A stretch of DNA of 64,000 bases from CAVTPU01 sp963736695. Its GTDB lineage: Bacteria; Actinomycetota; Actinomycetes; Mycobacteriales; Micromonosporaceae. The translations under genes were made by a program, and so were the position numbers. Shown here piece by piece: positions 45,252 through 53,424 of this stretch (positions are counted from its first letter, which is position 1; each line of letters begins with the position of its first letter). The notes beneath the pieces were generated by a model. That model did not search any database and was not told where the DNA came from. It saw only the letters and a list, made by a program, of their open reading frames with translations. The stretch spans positions 1,302,001 to 1,366,000 of the forward strand of contig CAVTPU010000004.1 of assembly GCA_963736695.1 (NCBI GenBank), written 5' to 3'.

Positions 45252-45976
45252 GTCACCCGTCCTTGGTTCGCCTGCCTCGCAACAAACTCGGCCATGGGCG
45301 CCGGCATGTCAAGTCCGCGCCTGTTCGTCGGGCCGGCTGTGCTGTTGAGAAGGTCGTCTTCGCGAACCCGGTTGGCAAGGTCGAGTTTGGTGTAGGTCGG
45401 TCTCCCTGCCGATCGATATTTCTCCTTCACTCGTTCGAGGTAGTGCTTGGCCGTCGCAGGGCGAATCCCGGTGCGCCGGGCCGCCGCGTCGAGCGTCATG
45501 CCCTCGGCGTAAGAGAGCAGGAGTCGCAGCTCCTGACCGGACAACTTCGGCCTGTTGGCGCAGTTGTCGTCGCCATCGGCGAGGGCCAGCTCGACAGGAA
45601 ACCTCTCGTGTCCGGAGTGGACGTCGCGGACCAGGTCGGCCAGTTGCTGCAGATCTCTGTCCTTGGAGAGAAAACCGGATGCCCCGGCGGCCCGAGTCGC
45701 CACCAGGTGCGTGGGGTTGGCGCGGACGCTGGTGACCACGACCTTGGGTCCCGCGGCCACGATTCGGCGCACGTTGGGGGCTGGATCGCAGTGGTCGGCG
45801 GGCATGAGGCCGAGGACGACGACGTCGATGTCGAATACTCCCCTGTCGAGCAGGTGGTCGACCGAGGTGACGGCGGCGGCCAGACGAAGGTCGGGCACGT
45901 TGGCCAGCCACGCGGTCAGGCCGGAGAGCAACATGCGGTCGTCGTCGACGACTGCCATCATGATCATCGAAGCCAC
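45248..45976 (-). CDS. LuxR-type response regulator with atypical receiver
   Basis: 242 residues. The receiver keeps the acidic cluster DDD (11-13) and Lys105 (GFLSKD), but the phospho-acceptor site in DVVVLGLM is Gly56 instead of Asp. A C-terminal helix-turn-helix (LSGQELRLLLSYAEGMTLDAAARRTGIRPATAKHYLERV) is of the NarL/LuxR type. No histidine kinase is nearby. It is translationally coupled to cysD and divergent from the polyketide-type cluster, so it probably controls both without phosphorylation. The exact start among several Met codons is uncertain. Confidence 0.8.
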   Translation of the reverse strand: MASMIMMAVVDDDRMLLSGLTAWLANVPDLRLAAAVTSVDHLLDRGVFDIDVVVLGLMPADHCDPAPNVRRIVAAGPKVVVTSVRANPTHLVATRAAGASGFLSKDRDLQQLADLVRDVHSGHERFPVELALADGDDNCANRPKLSGQELRLLLSYAEGMTLDAAARRTGIRPATAKHYLERVKEKYRSAGRPTYTKLDLANRVREDDLLNSTAGPTNRRGLDMPAPMAEFVARQANQGRVT

Positions 45977-46296
45977 CTCCGCTCGACGCGAGTTCGCTCG
46001 TCACGGGCGACAACGCCGCTGCGGGCAACTAACAGTGATTGGCGTGGATAGACTATGGGGAACATCCAGGAACTTCTCCATGACATCCGTGGCGGGTCGA
46101 GTCTTCGGGCATCACGAACCATACGGCGGCTGGCCTCATGGGTATGTGTGCGCCGTTACACAACTCCGGCCACGTGGATTACTACGCCGCTTGGCTCATG
46201 TCAACGACGGCAATTGGCCGTCTTTCGTGGACGGCCGCCAGTTCCTAGCGTGGCGAGTCAGGCCTCCAGCGCAGTGTGAAACCGAGGAGATTCGCC
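45977..46296. promoter_or_regulatory. divergent control region between sulfate-activation and PKS-like operons
   Basis: A 320-bp gap with no credible gene. A hairpin GACGGC-AATTG-GCCGTC (46206-46222) followed by TTTC lies about 75 bp before the ACP start and could be an attenuator. GAGGAGA (46285-46291) is the ACP ribosome site. I could not find a confident -35/-10 pair. Confidence 0.35.
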
Positions 46297-46713
46297 ATGG
46301 CTGACGTTACGATCACCGACTATCTGACGGTCCTGCGGCCAGTCTTGGCTGATGCGGTCGGACTTGAGGAGAGCGAGGTCGAGCCGTCCGCGACGATTCT
46401 CGGCGATCTGGGAGCCGAGTCGATCGACTTGTTGGATGTGCTGTTCCGGGTCGAACGCGCGGTCGGTGTGAAGATCTCCGCAACGGAGATCGCCGACATG
46501 TTGCAGGGCGGACTCAGTGACGACGAGTTCGAGGGTCCCGGCGGGGTCGTGACGCCGGCAGGCTTGGAGCAGTTGCGGCGGGTGTTGCCACAGATCGACG
46601 CTGAGCAGTTGAATGGGCGGTTGGTCGCCGACGAGATCATGAACCTGTTCACGGTTCAGAACCTCGCGGACATGGTGGCGCAGCGTGCGGCTGCTGCGGC
46701 CGATGCGCGTTGA
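46297..46713 (+). CDS. acyl carrier protein with long insertion
   Basis: 138 residues from ATG 46297 with GAGGAGA upstream. The prosthetic-group Ser lies in DLGAESIDLLDVLFRVERAVGVKI. A normal ACP is about 80 residues; here about 40 residues (LQGGLSDDEFEGPGGVVTP and following) separate this part from the last helix INLFTVQNLADMV. First gene of a tightly overlapping cluster to 54509. Confidence 0.88.
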   Translation: MADVTITDYLTVLRPVLADAVGLEESEVEPSATILGDLGAESIDLLDVLFRVERAVGVKISATEIADMLQGGLSDDEFEGPGGVVTPAGLEQLRRVLPQIDAEQLNGRLVADEIMNLFTVQNLADMVAQRAAAAADAR

Positions 46714-47141
46714 GTGCGGCGACTCCGCGGGTGCTGATCGGCACCGATCTGGTCAGCGTCGACCGACTGGCGGCGATGTTGACGGACCGGCCCGACATGG
46801 CGGATGAGGTGTTCACCGAACGAGAGCTGTCCTATTGCGAGGGACGCCGCCGCCGCCACGAGCATCTGGCGGCTCGATTCGCCGCCAAAGAGGCGACGTT
46901 AAAGGCATTGGGCACGGGTTTGGCCCGCGGGGTGGGCTGGCGTGACGTCGAGGTCGTCAACGCGACCAGCGGGCGGCCCCGACTGCATCTGACCGGCAAG
47001 GCGCGGGAGGCTGCGGACCACATGGGAGTGAGATCGATGGAGGTCACGTTGTCACACTCGGGAGACCTTGCCATCGCGTTCACCGTGCTCGTCTGTTTCG
47101 GCGATGCTCGCGACGACAGTGAAGTGTGCAATGCCGTTTGA
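46710..47141 (+). CDS. holo-ACP synthase (AcpS-type phosphopantetheinyl transferase)
   Basis: 143 residues from TTG 46710, overlapping the ACP stop as TTGA; GTG 46731 is an alternative start. The AcpS motifs IGTDLVSVDR and RFAAKEATLKALG are intact, supplying the metal-binding Asp and Glu. It most likely activates the cluster's own ACP. Confidence 0.87.
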   Translation: MSAATPRVLIGTDLVSVDRLAAMLTDRPDMADEVFTERELSYCEGRRRRHEHLAARFAAKEATLKALGTGLARGVGWRDVEVVNATSGRPRLHLTGKAREAADHMGVRSMEVTLSHSGDLAIAFTVLVCFGDARDDSEVCNAV

Positions 47142-47895
47142 GGGGCGGGTGGCGCTGGTCACCGGAGCGTCGCGTGGGATCGGCCGGGCGACGGCCGTGC
47201 GCTTGGCCGAGCAGGGTGCGTTCGTCGCTGTGAACTTCCGATCGCGGCCCGACGAGGCCGCACAGGTGATCATGGAGATCGAACGTTTCGGCGGCACAGC
47301 AGTGGCCCTCGAGGCGGATGTCTCCGATCCCGGCGCTGCCGCCGACCTGGTCGAACGAACCAAGCGGGAGTTGGGCGGGCTGCATTATTTGATCAACAAC
47401 GCGGGGCTCTCCCACGACAACCTCATCTTCGACCTTGACGTCGACGAGTTCTGGAACATCATGCGGGTCAATCTCGGCGGGGTCGTCAACTGCACGAAGG
47501 CGGTGATGAACCACTTCATGTCGCAACGCGACGGCTCGATCGTCAATGTGTCGTCGACGATGGCGCACCGCGGCTGGACTGGGGCTTCGGCGTACGCGGC
47601 TTCGAAGGGCGCGATTGACGCGTTCACGCTGACCAGCGCCGTCGAGTTGGCCAGGTTCAAGGTCAGGGTCAACGCCGTCCTGCCCGGCTTCACCCGCACC
47701 GAGATGGTCGGTCCGCTGCTCGACGGCGACAAGGGCAGGGCGTTGTCCCGTCAGATCCCGGCCCGCGGTTTCGGCAGTGCGGCGCAGATCGCCCAGGTCA
47801 TCTCCCTGGTTGCGCAGGCCGACTATATGACCGGCTCGCTGGTGCGGGTTGACGGAGGCTTCGGCGCCCAGCTCGGCATCGGTCGGGTCGGGTGA
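47131..47895 (+). CDS. FabG-like 3-ketoacyl-ACP reductase
   Basis: 254 residues from ATG 47131 (11-bp overlap with AcpS). Short-chain dehydrogenase features: TGASRGIG near residue 11, NNAG, catalytic Ser in NVSSTMAHRG and YAASK. Asn/Arg after the second strand (NFRSRPDE) favours NADPH. Ends in the usual VRVDGGF. It would reduce the beta-keto group in each chain-extension round. Confidence 0.92.
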   Translation: MPFEGRVALVTGASRGIGRATAVRLAEQGAFVAVNFRSRPDEAAQVIMEIERFGGTAVALEADVSDPGAAADLVERTKRELGGLHYLINNAGLSHDNLIFDLDVDEFWNIMRVNLGGVVNCTKAVMNHFMSQRDGSIVNVSSTMAHRGWTGASAYAASKGAIDAFTLTSAVELARFKVRVNAVLPGFTRTEMVGPLLDGDKGRALSRQIPARGFGSAAQIAQVISLVAQADYMTGSLVRVDGGFGAQLGIGRVG

Positions 47896-48356
47896 CTCGC
47901 ATGCGTTTCCACCTGATCGACCGGATCGAGTCATGGCAACCTGACCGCCAGATCACCGCGCGGAAGGTGACCTCGGCCGCGGAAAGGTTCTGGAGCCCCG
48001 ACGAGTCCGGCCGCCTGACAATGCCCCCCGAGCTCGTGCTGGAGGTCATCTGCCAGGCCGCCAGCTGGCTCATCATGCTCAGCACCGATCTCGACCGCAG
48101 GGCCGTACTCCTGTCGGTCGGAGACCTGACCGTCCACGCCGACGTCACCCCCGGCGATGTGCTCACCGCGACGGCGACGATCACGTCGAGCACCACCGAG
48201 GCCGCAGCCGTCGATGGGCGGGTGGAGTTGGACGGCCGCCTCGTCCTGGAGGCGAACACCATCTTGTGCGCGTTGCGCGACACGGAGACGCTCGAGGCCA
48301 GGAGCGACGTCGAGCGCATGGTCCACCACCTGCTAGGCGCGGCGGCCCACCGATGA
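47892..48356 (+). CDS. hotdog-fold dehydratase-like subunit, Glu-bearing
   Basis: 154 residues from GTG 47892 (overlap GTGA); ATG 47901 is possible. FabZ-like hotdog: the central helix reads LVLEVICQAASWL with Glu51 at the catalytic acid position. Fourteen residues before, where FabZ has its catalytic His, this protein has Asp37 and no His nearby. Alone it should not dehydrate. The second hotdog protein at 49588 has the opposite defect, so the two may form a working heterodimer. Confidence 0.8.
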   Translation: MTRMRFHLIDRIESWQPDRQITARKVTSAAERFWSPDESGRLTMPPELVLEVICQAASWLIMLSTDLDRRAVLLSVGDLTVHADVTPGDVLTATATITSSTTEAAAVDGRVELDGRLVLEANTILCALRDTETLEARSDVERMVHHLLGAAAHR

Positions 48357-49591
48357 GCAGGCGAGTCGTGATCACGGGCGTCGGCGCAGTCACTCCGCTC
48401 GGCAACGACGCCGAAACGACCTGGCGGGGGCTCGCCGAGGGCCGCAGCGGCGTCGGAGCGTTGTCGACCTTCGACTCCACCGGGTTCCCGGTGCGGATCG
48501 CGGGACAGGTCCGTGGCTTCCGCCCGGACGAACACCTCGCCCAGGAAGTGAACTGGCGGCACTTGTCCCGCGCGGGGCGATTCGGTGTGGCCGCCGCGGC
48601 GGAGGCCATCCACGCCTGCGGAATTGACCGTGATCGTGTCAGCGAGCGCCGAGGGGTCGCGATGGGCGGCAGTGTCGGCAGGCCCGATCTTCAGATGCTT
48701 GTCGATGTGGGAGCTTCCGGGAGCATCGTGCGGCAGCCGCCGTCGCGGACGCTGGCCGGCAACCAGAATCTTCCGGCCGCCGCGATGGCCGGTCTACTGC
48801 GGGCGACGGGGCCGTTGATCGGGACCAGCACGGCCTGCTCCGGGTCCGGCCATGCCATCGGGGAGGCGCTACGGGCAATTGAAGACGGCGACGCCGACGT
48901 GATGCTGGCCGGCGGCTCTGACTCGCTCACCACCTGGCTCGATGTGTTGGGGTTCAGTCTGTTGGGCGCCTTGGCCAGTGGTTACGACCATGATCCGCAG
49001 CGCGCCTCGCGTCCTTTCGACACCCGGCGGTCGGGTTTCGTGCTGGGCGAGGGTGCGGTCGTGTTCGTGCTTGAGGAGTTGGAGCACGCCTTGGCCCGTG
49101 GGGCCGAGGTTTTGGCGGAGGTGCTCGGCTATGGCTCCAGTCTCAACGCGTGGCGCATCACCGATTCGCCGCCCGATGGTTCGGGTGCGATCGAGGCGAT
49201 GCGGGCCGCGCTGGATGACGCCACGCTGACGGCGAGCGCCGTCGATTATGTGGTTGCGCATGGCACGAGCACACCCGGCAACGACGTGTCGGAGACCAGG
49301 GCTATCAAGAAGGTCTTCGGGGACCATGCCCGGCGACTGTTGGTGAGCTCACCCAAGTCGATGTCCGGTCACCTGACGGCCGCTGCGGCGGGGCTCAACC
49401 TGCTCGCCGCGCTCGGCGCGATCCGGCACGGCATCGTGCCGCCGACCATCAATCTGGACACCCCCGATCACGATCTCGACCTCGACTATGTGCCTCACCG
49501 GGCGCGAGTGGCGCGGGTGGGCGCGGCGATGGTCAACGCGTTCGCGTTCGGTGGCAGCAACACCGTGCTCGTGGTGGGGGCGCTGCGATGA
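48353..49591 (+). CDS. ketosynthase (FabF/KS-alpha-like), complete active site
   Basis: 412 residues. Catalytic Cys162 (STACSGSGH), His303 (VAHGTSTPGND), Lys335 and His340 (SPKSMSGHL) are all present, so it can condense acyl units. ATGA overlaps on both sides join it to the two hotdog genes. Likely partner is the Cys-less ketosynthase encoded at 49944. Confidence 0.93.
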   Translation: MSRRVVITGVGAVTPLGNDAETTWRGLAEGRSGVGALSTFDSTGFPVRIAGQVRGFRPDEHLAQEVNWRHLSRAGRFGVAAAAEAIHACGIDRDRVSERRGVAMGGSVGRPDLQMLVDVGASGSIVRQPPSRTLAGNQNLPAAAMAGLLRATGPLIGTSTACSGSGHAIGEALRAIEDGDADVMLAGGSDSLTTWLDVLGFSLLGALASGYDHDPQRASRPFDTRRSGFVLGEGAVVFVLEELEHALARGAEVLAEVLGYGSSLNAWRITDSPPDGSGAIEAMRAALDDATLTASAVDYVVAHGTSTPGNDVSETRAIKKVFGDHARRLLVSSPKSMSGHLTAAAAGLNLLAALGAIRHGIVPPTINLDTPDHDLDLDYVPHRARVARVGAAMVNAFAFGGSNTVLVVGALR

Positions 49592-49947
49592 TGCCGTTGG
49601 ATCGCGTGCTCGAACTTGAGATCGATGTGCGTGGGGTTGCTGTCATGAACGTGCCGTCGACGCTGCTCGTCTTCGACAGCCACTTTCCCCGGTTTCCGGT
49701 GCTGCCCGGGGTGTTGTTGTTGCGGGCCATGACGGACCTTTCGGTGCGGGTCGCGGGGGGTCGTGATTGGCGGTTGCGGTCGGCCCGCCAGGTCCGGTTC
49801 AGGCATTTCGTGGAGCCGGGCGATCAGGTCGTCCTCACGGCTGAGGTGGTCGCGTCAACCACCGACGTTGTCGAGCTCACGGCCGGCGCGCGTGTTGCCG
49901 GCACCATAGTGGCCACAGCCAGCAGGCTCGTTCTGGAGCGGATATGA
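49588..49947 (+). CDS. hotdog-fold dehydratase-like subunit, His-bearing
   Basis: 119 residues. DSHFPRFPVLPGVLLLRAM aligns with the FabZ motif: His32 is present, but the catalytic Glu position is Arg46. It therefore complements the Glu-bearing, His-less protein encoded at 47892. In FabZ the active-site His and Glu come from opposite subunits of the dimer, which makes a heterodimer with one working site plausible, as described for aryl-polyene dehydratases. Confidence 0.82.
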   Translation: MMPLDRVLELEIDVRGVAVMNVPSTLLVFDSHFPRFPVLPGVLLLRAMTDLSVRVAGGRDWRLRSARQVRFRHFVEPGDQVVLTAEVVASTTDVVELTAGARVAGTIVATASRLVLERI

Positions 49948-51218
49948 ACAGGCGAGTGATGATCACCGGGATCGGGTTGTTGACCGGGCTCGGCGAGGGC
50001 GTGGCGGGCACCTGGGACGGCCTGTTGTCGGGTCGCAGTGCCGTCGACCGCCTCAGCGCCTATGACCCGACTCCGCTGCGCACGCAGGTGGGTGCGGAGA
50101 TCCGCGGATTCGACCCGCTGCGGTTCGCATCGCGTAAGACGCTGCGCATGCTCAATCGAGGCGATCAGCTCGGCCTGGCCGGTGCGTCGTTGGCGGTGGC
50201 CGACGCGGGGCTCGGCGACGTCGCCGAGCTCGGTCATCGCGCGGGCCTGTTCCTCGGCGGCAACAAGGAGATCTCCCGTCTCGACGGCCTGATCGAGAGT
50301 TTGGGCACCATTAGGGCCGATGACGGCACGCCCGACCTGCGCCGCTTGGGACAGACCGCGTCGTCGGTGATCGCGCCGCTGTTCTTCGTCGAGGGGTTGC
50401 AGCCCGCCGGACTGTTCCACATTTCGGAGAGGTTCGGCATTCGGGGCCCTAACTGTTTCTTCGCCGGAACGGCCGACAGCGGGGCTCGGGCCGTCGGCCG
50501 TGCCATGCGCGCCATCCGCCGAGGTGAGGCCGACGTGGCCGTCGCCGGCGGATACGACGACGCGAGCGGCTGGTGGTCGATGTCGAAGATGGACGGACTG
50601 GGTCTGCTCACGTCGGACAACTCGGCCGGCGCCGCCGCGTTCCGCCCGTTCGACCGACGTCGCAGCGGGTCGGTTCTCGGCGAGGGCGCCGCTATTCTCG
50701 TACTCGAAGAAAGGGACGTTGCCCTGGCCCGCGGCGCGCGGTGTTATGCGGAAGTGGTTGGTTTCGGCGAGGGCAACGACTGTCGGCCCGCGCCCACGCC
50801 CGATCCCGACGGTCGGGGGGTGGGCGTCGCGATGCGCCGCGCCCTGCACGACGGTCGGACCGAACCGATTGACCTGTCCTATATCGTCGCGCACGGCAGC
50901 GCGACCCGGGCCGGCGACGTCAGCGAAGCACGGGCCATCAGGCAAACCCTAGGCCCCGTACGGGCGCCTGTCAGCACTGTGAAACCGCAGACCGGCCATC
51001 TCGTCGGGGCGGCCGGGGCACTCAACGTCGCTGTGGCCGCGCTGGCGCTGCGCCACGGTGTGGCTCCGGCGACCATCAATCTTGACGACCCCGATCGTCG
51101 GTGCGACCTGGACCACATCAGACGGGAGCCGCTGCGGGCCCGCCTGCGGCACGCGCTCGCGCTGGCCCGCGGTTTCGAAGGTCAAGCCACCGCGCTCGCT
51201 CTCACCTCGGCTCACTGA
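49944..51218 (+). CDS. Cys-less ketosynthase, chain-length-factor-like
   Basis: 424 residues with the full thiolase-fold length. In the loop after GIRGPN the catalytic Cys position is Ala177, followed by Asp178 (GTADSG), while the His (VAHGSATRAGD) and Lys/His (VKPQTGHL) parts remain. This pattern fits a chain-length factor or decarboxylating ketosynthase that partners an active one. Overlaps the hotdog gene (ATGA). Confidence 0.86.
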   Translation: MNRRVMITGIGLLTGLGEGVAGTWDGLLSGRSAVDRLSAYDPTPLRTQVGAEIRGFDPLRFASRKTLRMLNRGDQLGLAGASLAVADAGLGDVAELGHRAGLFLGGNKEISRLDGLIESLGTIRADDGTPDLRRLGQTASSVIAPLFFVEGLQPAGLFHISERFGIRGPNCFFAGTADSGARAVGRAMRAIRRGEADVAVAGGYDDASGWWSMSKMDGLGLLTSDNSAGAAAFRPFDRRRSGSVLGEGAAILVLEERDVALARGARCYAEVVGFGEGNDCRPAPTPDPDGRGVGVAMRRALHDGRTEPIDLSYIVAHGSATRAGDVSEARAIRQTLGPVRAPVSTVKPQTGHLVGAAGALNVAVAALALRHGVAPATINLDDPDRRCDLDHIRREPLRARLRHALALARGFEGQATALALTSAH

Positions 51219-51231
51219 AGGGTTGCCGCAC

Positions 51232-53424
51232 ATGCATCGCGTAGTGGTCACCAGCATGGGGGCGGTCACCGCCCATGGCACGGGGGTGGCACGGCTGTGG
51301 CAGGGAATCGTCGCCGGCAGCGTCGCCATTCGACCGGTTCGGTCGGTGGATCTCACGGGCCACCGGACCCGGCTGGGCGGTGAGGTCGACTGGGATGGTG
51401 GCGATGACGCGACATGTGACGCGGCGACCGACTTCGCGTTGACCGCCGCCCGTGAAGCGATGGTCGACTCCGGCATCACCATCGCGGCGACCCGGTGGGG
51501 TGTCGTGTTGGGGACGTGCAACGCGGGGTTGCGTAGCGCCGAACACGCATGGCGAGCCCAGCACGCCGGCGAGAGTCCGGACTGGCGTCGATTCCTGTTG
51601 ATCCAACCGCAGATCCTCGCCGAGGCGGTGGCGGCCGAGTTCGGGATCAAGGGACCGGTGCTGGCGGTCAACTCCGCGTGTGCGTCCGCCGCGCACGCCA
51701 TCGGCCACGCCGTCGACATGATCAGATCGAATCAGGCCGACGCCATGCTGGTCGGCGGCGCCGACGCCTTCACCGAGACCGCGTTCGCCGGGTTCAATAG
51801 TCTCGAGTCGTTGTCATCCGAGCCGGCCGCGCCATATTCCAAACACCGCCAAGGACTCAGCCTCGGGGAAGGAGCCGGCATGCTGGTGCTCGCCAGGCTC
51901 GACGTGGCCCGCGCAGCGGGCGCGCCGATCCTGGCCGAGGTGCTCGGCTATGGCCTGTCGGCCGACGGATATCACCCGACCGCGCCGCACCCGCAGGGTG
52001 AGGGCGCCGCACGAGCCATCACGGCCGCCTTAGCTGACGCTGGAGTCGCACCATCGGGCGTCGACTATCTCAACGGACACGGCACCGGCACCCCGAAGAA
52101 CGACACGGCCGAGAGCAACGCGGTGCGCGCCGCTCTCGGAGACAGTGCCGAAACGACGCCGTTGAGCAGCATCAAGTCGATGATCGGGCACCTGCTCGGC
52201 GCGGCCGGGGCTGTTGAGGGAATCGCCACGGTGCTCGCCGTGCAGCATCAGACCGCGCCCCCGACAGCCAACTTCACCGAACCCGATCCGGATTGCGGAC
52301 TCGACCCGGTGCCCGGCTCCGCCCGCCCGATGCGCATCCGCGTCGCCCTGTCCAACAGCTTCGCGTTCGCCGGCACCAACGCCACGGTCGCGTTCGGCGC
52401 CTATGTCCCGACTGCGGCATCGCCGGGCAATCCATCCGAGGACATTGTCATCACTGGTGTCGGCAATCTGCACCACGGCGAGAACTTATGTGTCGATGTC
52501 GATGTCACGCGGGTCCTGCCCGCGCGTCAGGCGCGGCGCCTCGATCGGCTCAGCCTCCTTGCGATCGCCGCCGGCCGCGAAGCCCTTGCCCACGCCCAAC
52601 TCGACATCGACGACAACTGCGAACGGGTGGGGGTGGTCTTCGGCACCGGCCTCGGACCGATCGAGAGCATCGAAAAGTTCACCGTCCCGGTTCTCGTGGA
52701 TGGTCCGCGTGCCGCGAATCCCGCGGTCTTTCCCAACACCGTCTACAACGCGGCGGCCGGCCAGGTGGCCATGCATTTGGGCACCCGCGGGCCGTCCTCC
52801 ACCATTCCCGCCTCCCACGCCGCCGGGGCGGCCGCGATGTGTGTCGCCTTCGATATGTTGCGGGCCGGTCGAGCCGACGCGCTCGTGTGTGTCGGAGCCG
52901 ACGTGCCGTCGGACCTGACCAAGCGGGTCTATGCGCAGATGCCGCTGTTCAGGGCGGGACGCCTGAGCCTGTCCGAAGGGGCGGTGGCACTCGTGCTCGA
53001 GCGCCGATCGGTGGCCGAAGCCCGCGGAGCCCCCATTCTGGCGACCATGGTTGGCCGGGCGATCGCCTCCGACGCCGTCGGAATCGGACGGTGGGACAGC
53101 GGCGGTGACGGTGTCGAACGAGCGATGCGCTCCGCCCTCACCGAGGCCGGAGCGCAACCCGGCGACCTTCGCGCCATATGGGCGAACAGTGTCGGGGTCG
53201 CCGTCGTCGACCGCCCCGAGGACCGAGCGATCGGACGCCTGCTCGACGGCATGGGCGTAGCGGTCCATCGGCCCCGATTGGGGCGGGCCGAGCCGGGCGG
53301 GGTCGGCGCGCTCCTGTCCGCGGCGCTCGCGATGCAGTCCGGCGACGGCGGTCTCGTCTTGATTAACAGCTCGTCCTTGGGAGGAACCCACGTGTGCGTG
53401 GCATTGGAGAGGACTCCACGATGA
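51232..53424 (+). CDS. fused ketosynthase and degenerate ketosynthase (KS-CLF fusion)
   Basis: 730 residues from ATG 51232 (GAAGGG nine bases upstream). Residues 1-395 are a complete ketosynthase: Cys150 (NSACASAAH), His283 (GHGTGTPKND), Lys315 and His320. Residues about 403-730 are a second, shortened ketosynthase-like domain in which the Cys position is His529 (PASHAAG) and the HGTGT motif is gone. The join is a short linker (AASPGNPSED). KS and chain-length factor are normally separate genes; here they appear as one chain. No frameshift or stop separates them. Confidence 0.88.
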   Translation: MHRVVVTSMGAVTAHGTGVARLWQGIVAGSVAIRPVRSVDLTGHRTRLGGEVDWDGGDDATCDAATDFALTAAREAMVDSGITIAATRWGVVLGTCNAGLRSAEHAWRAQHAGESPDWRRFLLIQPQILAEAVAAEFGIKGPVLAVNSACASAAHAIGHAVDMIRSNQADAMLVGGADAFTETAFAGFNSLESLSSEPAAPYSKHRQGLSLGEGAGMLVLARLDVARAAGAPILAEVLGYGLSADGYHPTAPHPQGEGAARAITAALADAGVAPSGVDYLNGHGTGTPKNDTAESNAVRAALGDSAETTPLSSIKSMIGHLLGAAGAVEGIATVLAVQHQTAPPTANFTEPDPDCGLDPVPGSARPMRIRVALSNSFAFAGTNATVAFGAYVPTAASPGNPSEDIVITGVGNLHHGENLCVDVDVTRVLPARQARRLDRLSLLAIAAGREALAHAQLDIDDNCERVGVVFGTGLGPIESIEKFTVPVLVDGPRAANPAVFPNTVYNAAAGQVAMHLGTRGPSSTIPASHAAGAAAMCVAFDMLRAGRADALVCVGADVPSDLTKRVYAQMPLFRAGRLSLSEGAVALVLERRSVAEARGAPILATMVGRAIASDAVGIGRWDSGGDGVERAMRSALTEAGAQPGDLRAIWANSVGVAVVDRPEDRAIGRLLDGMGVAVHRPRLGRAEPGGVGALLSAALAMQSGDGGLVLINSSSLGGTHVCVALERTPR

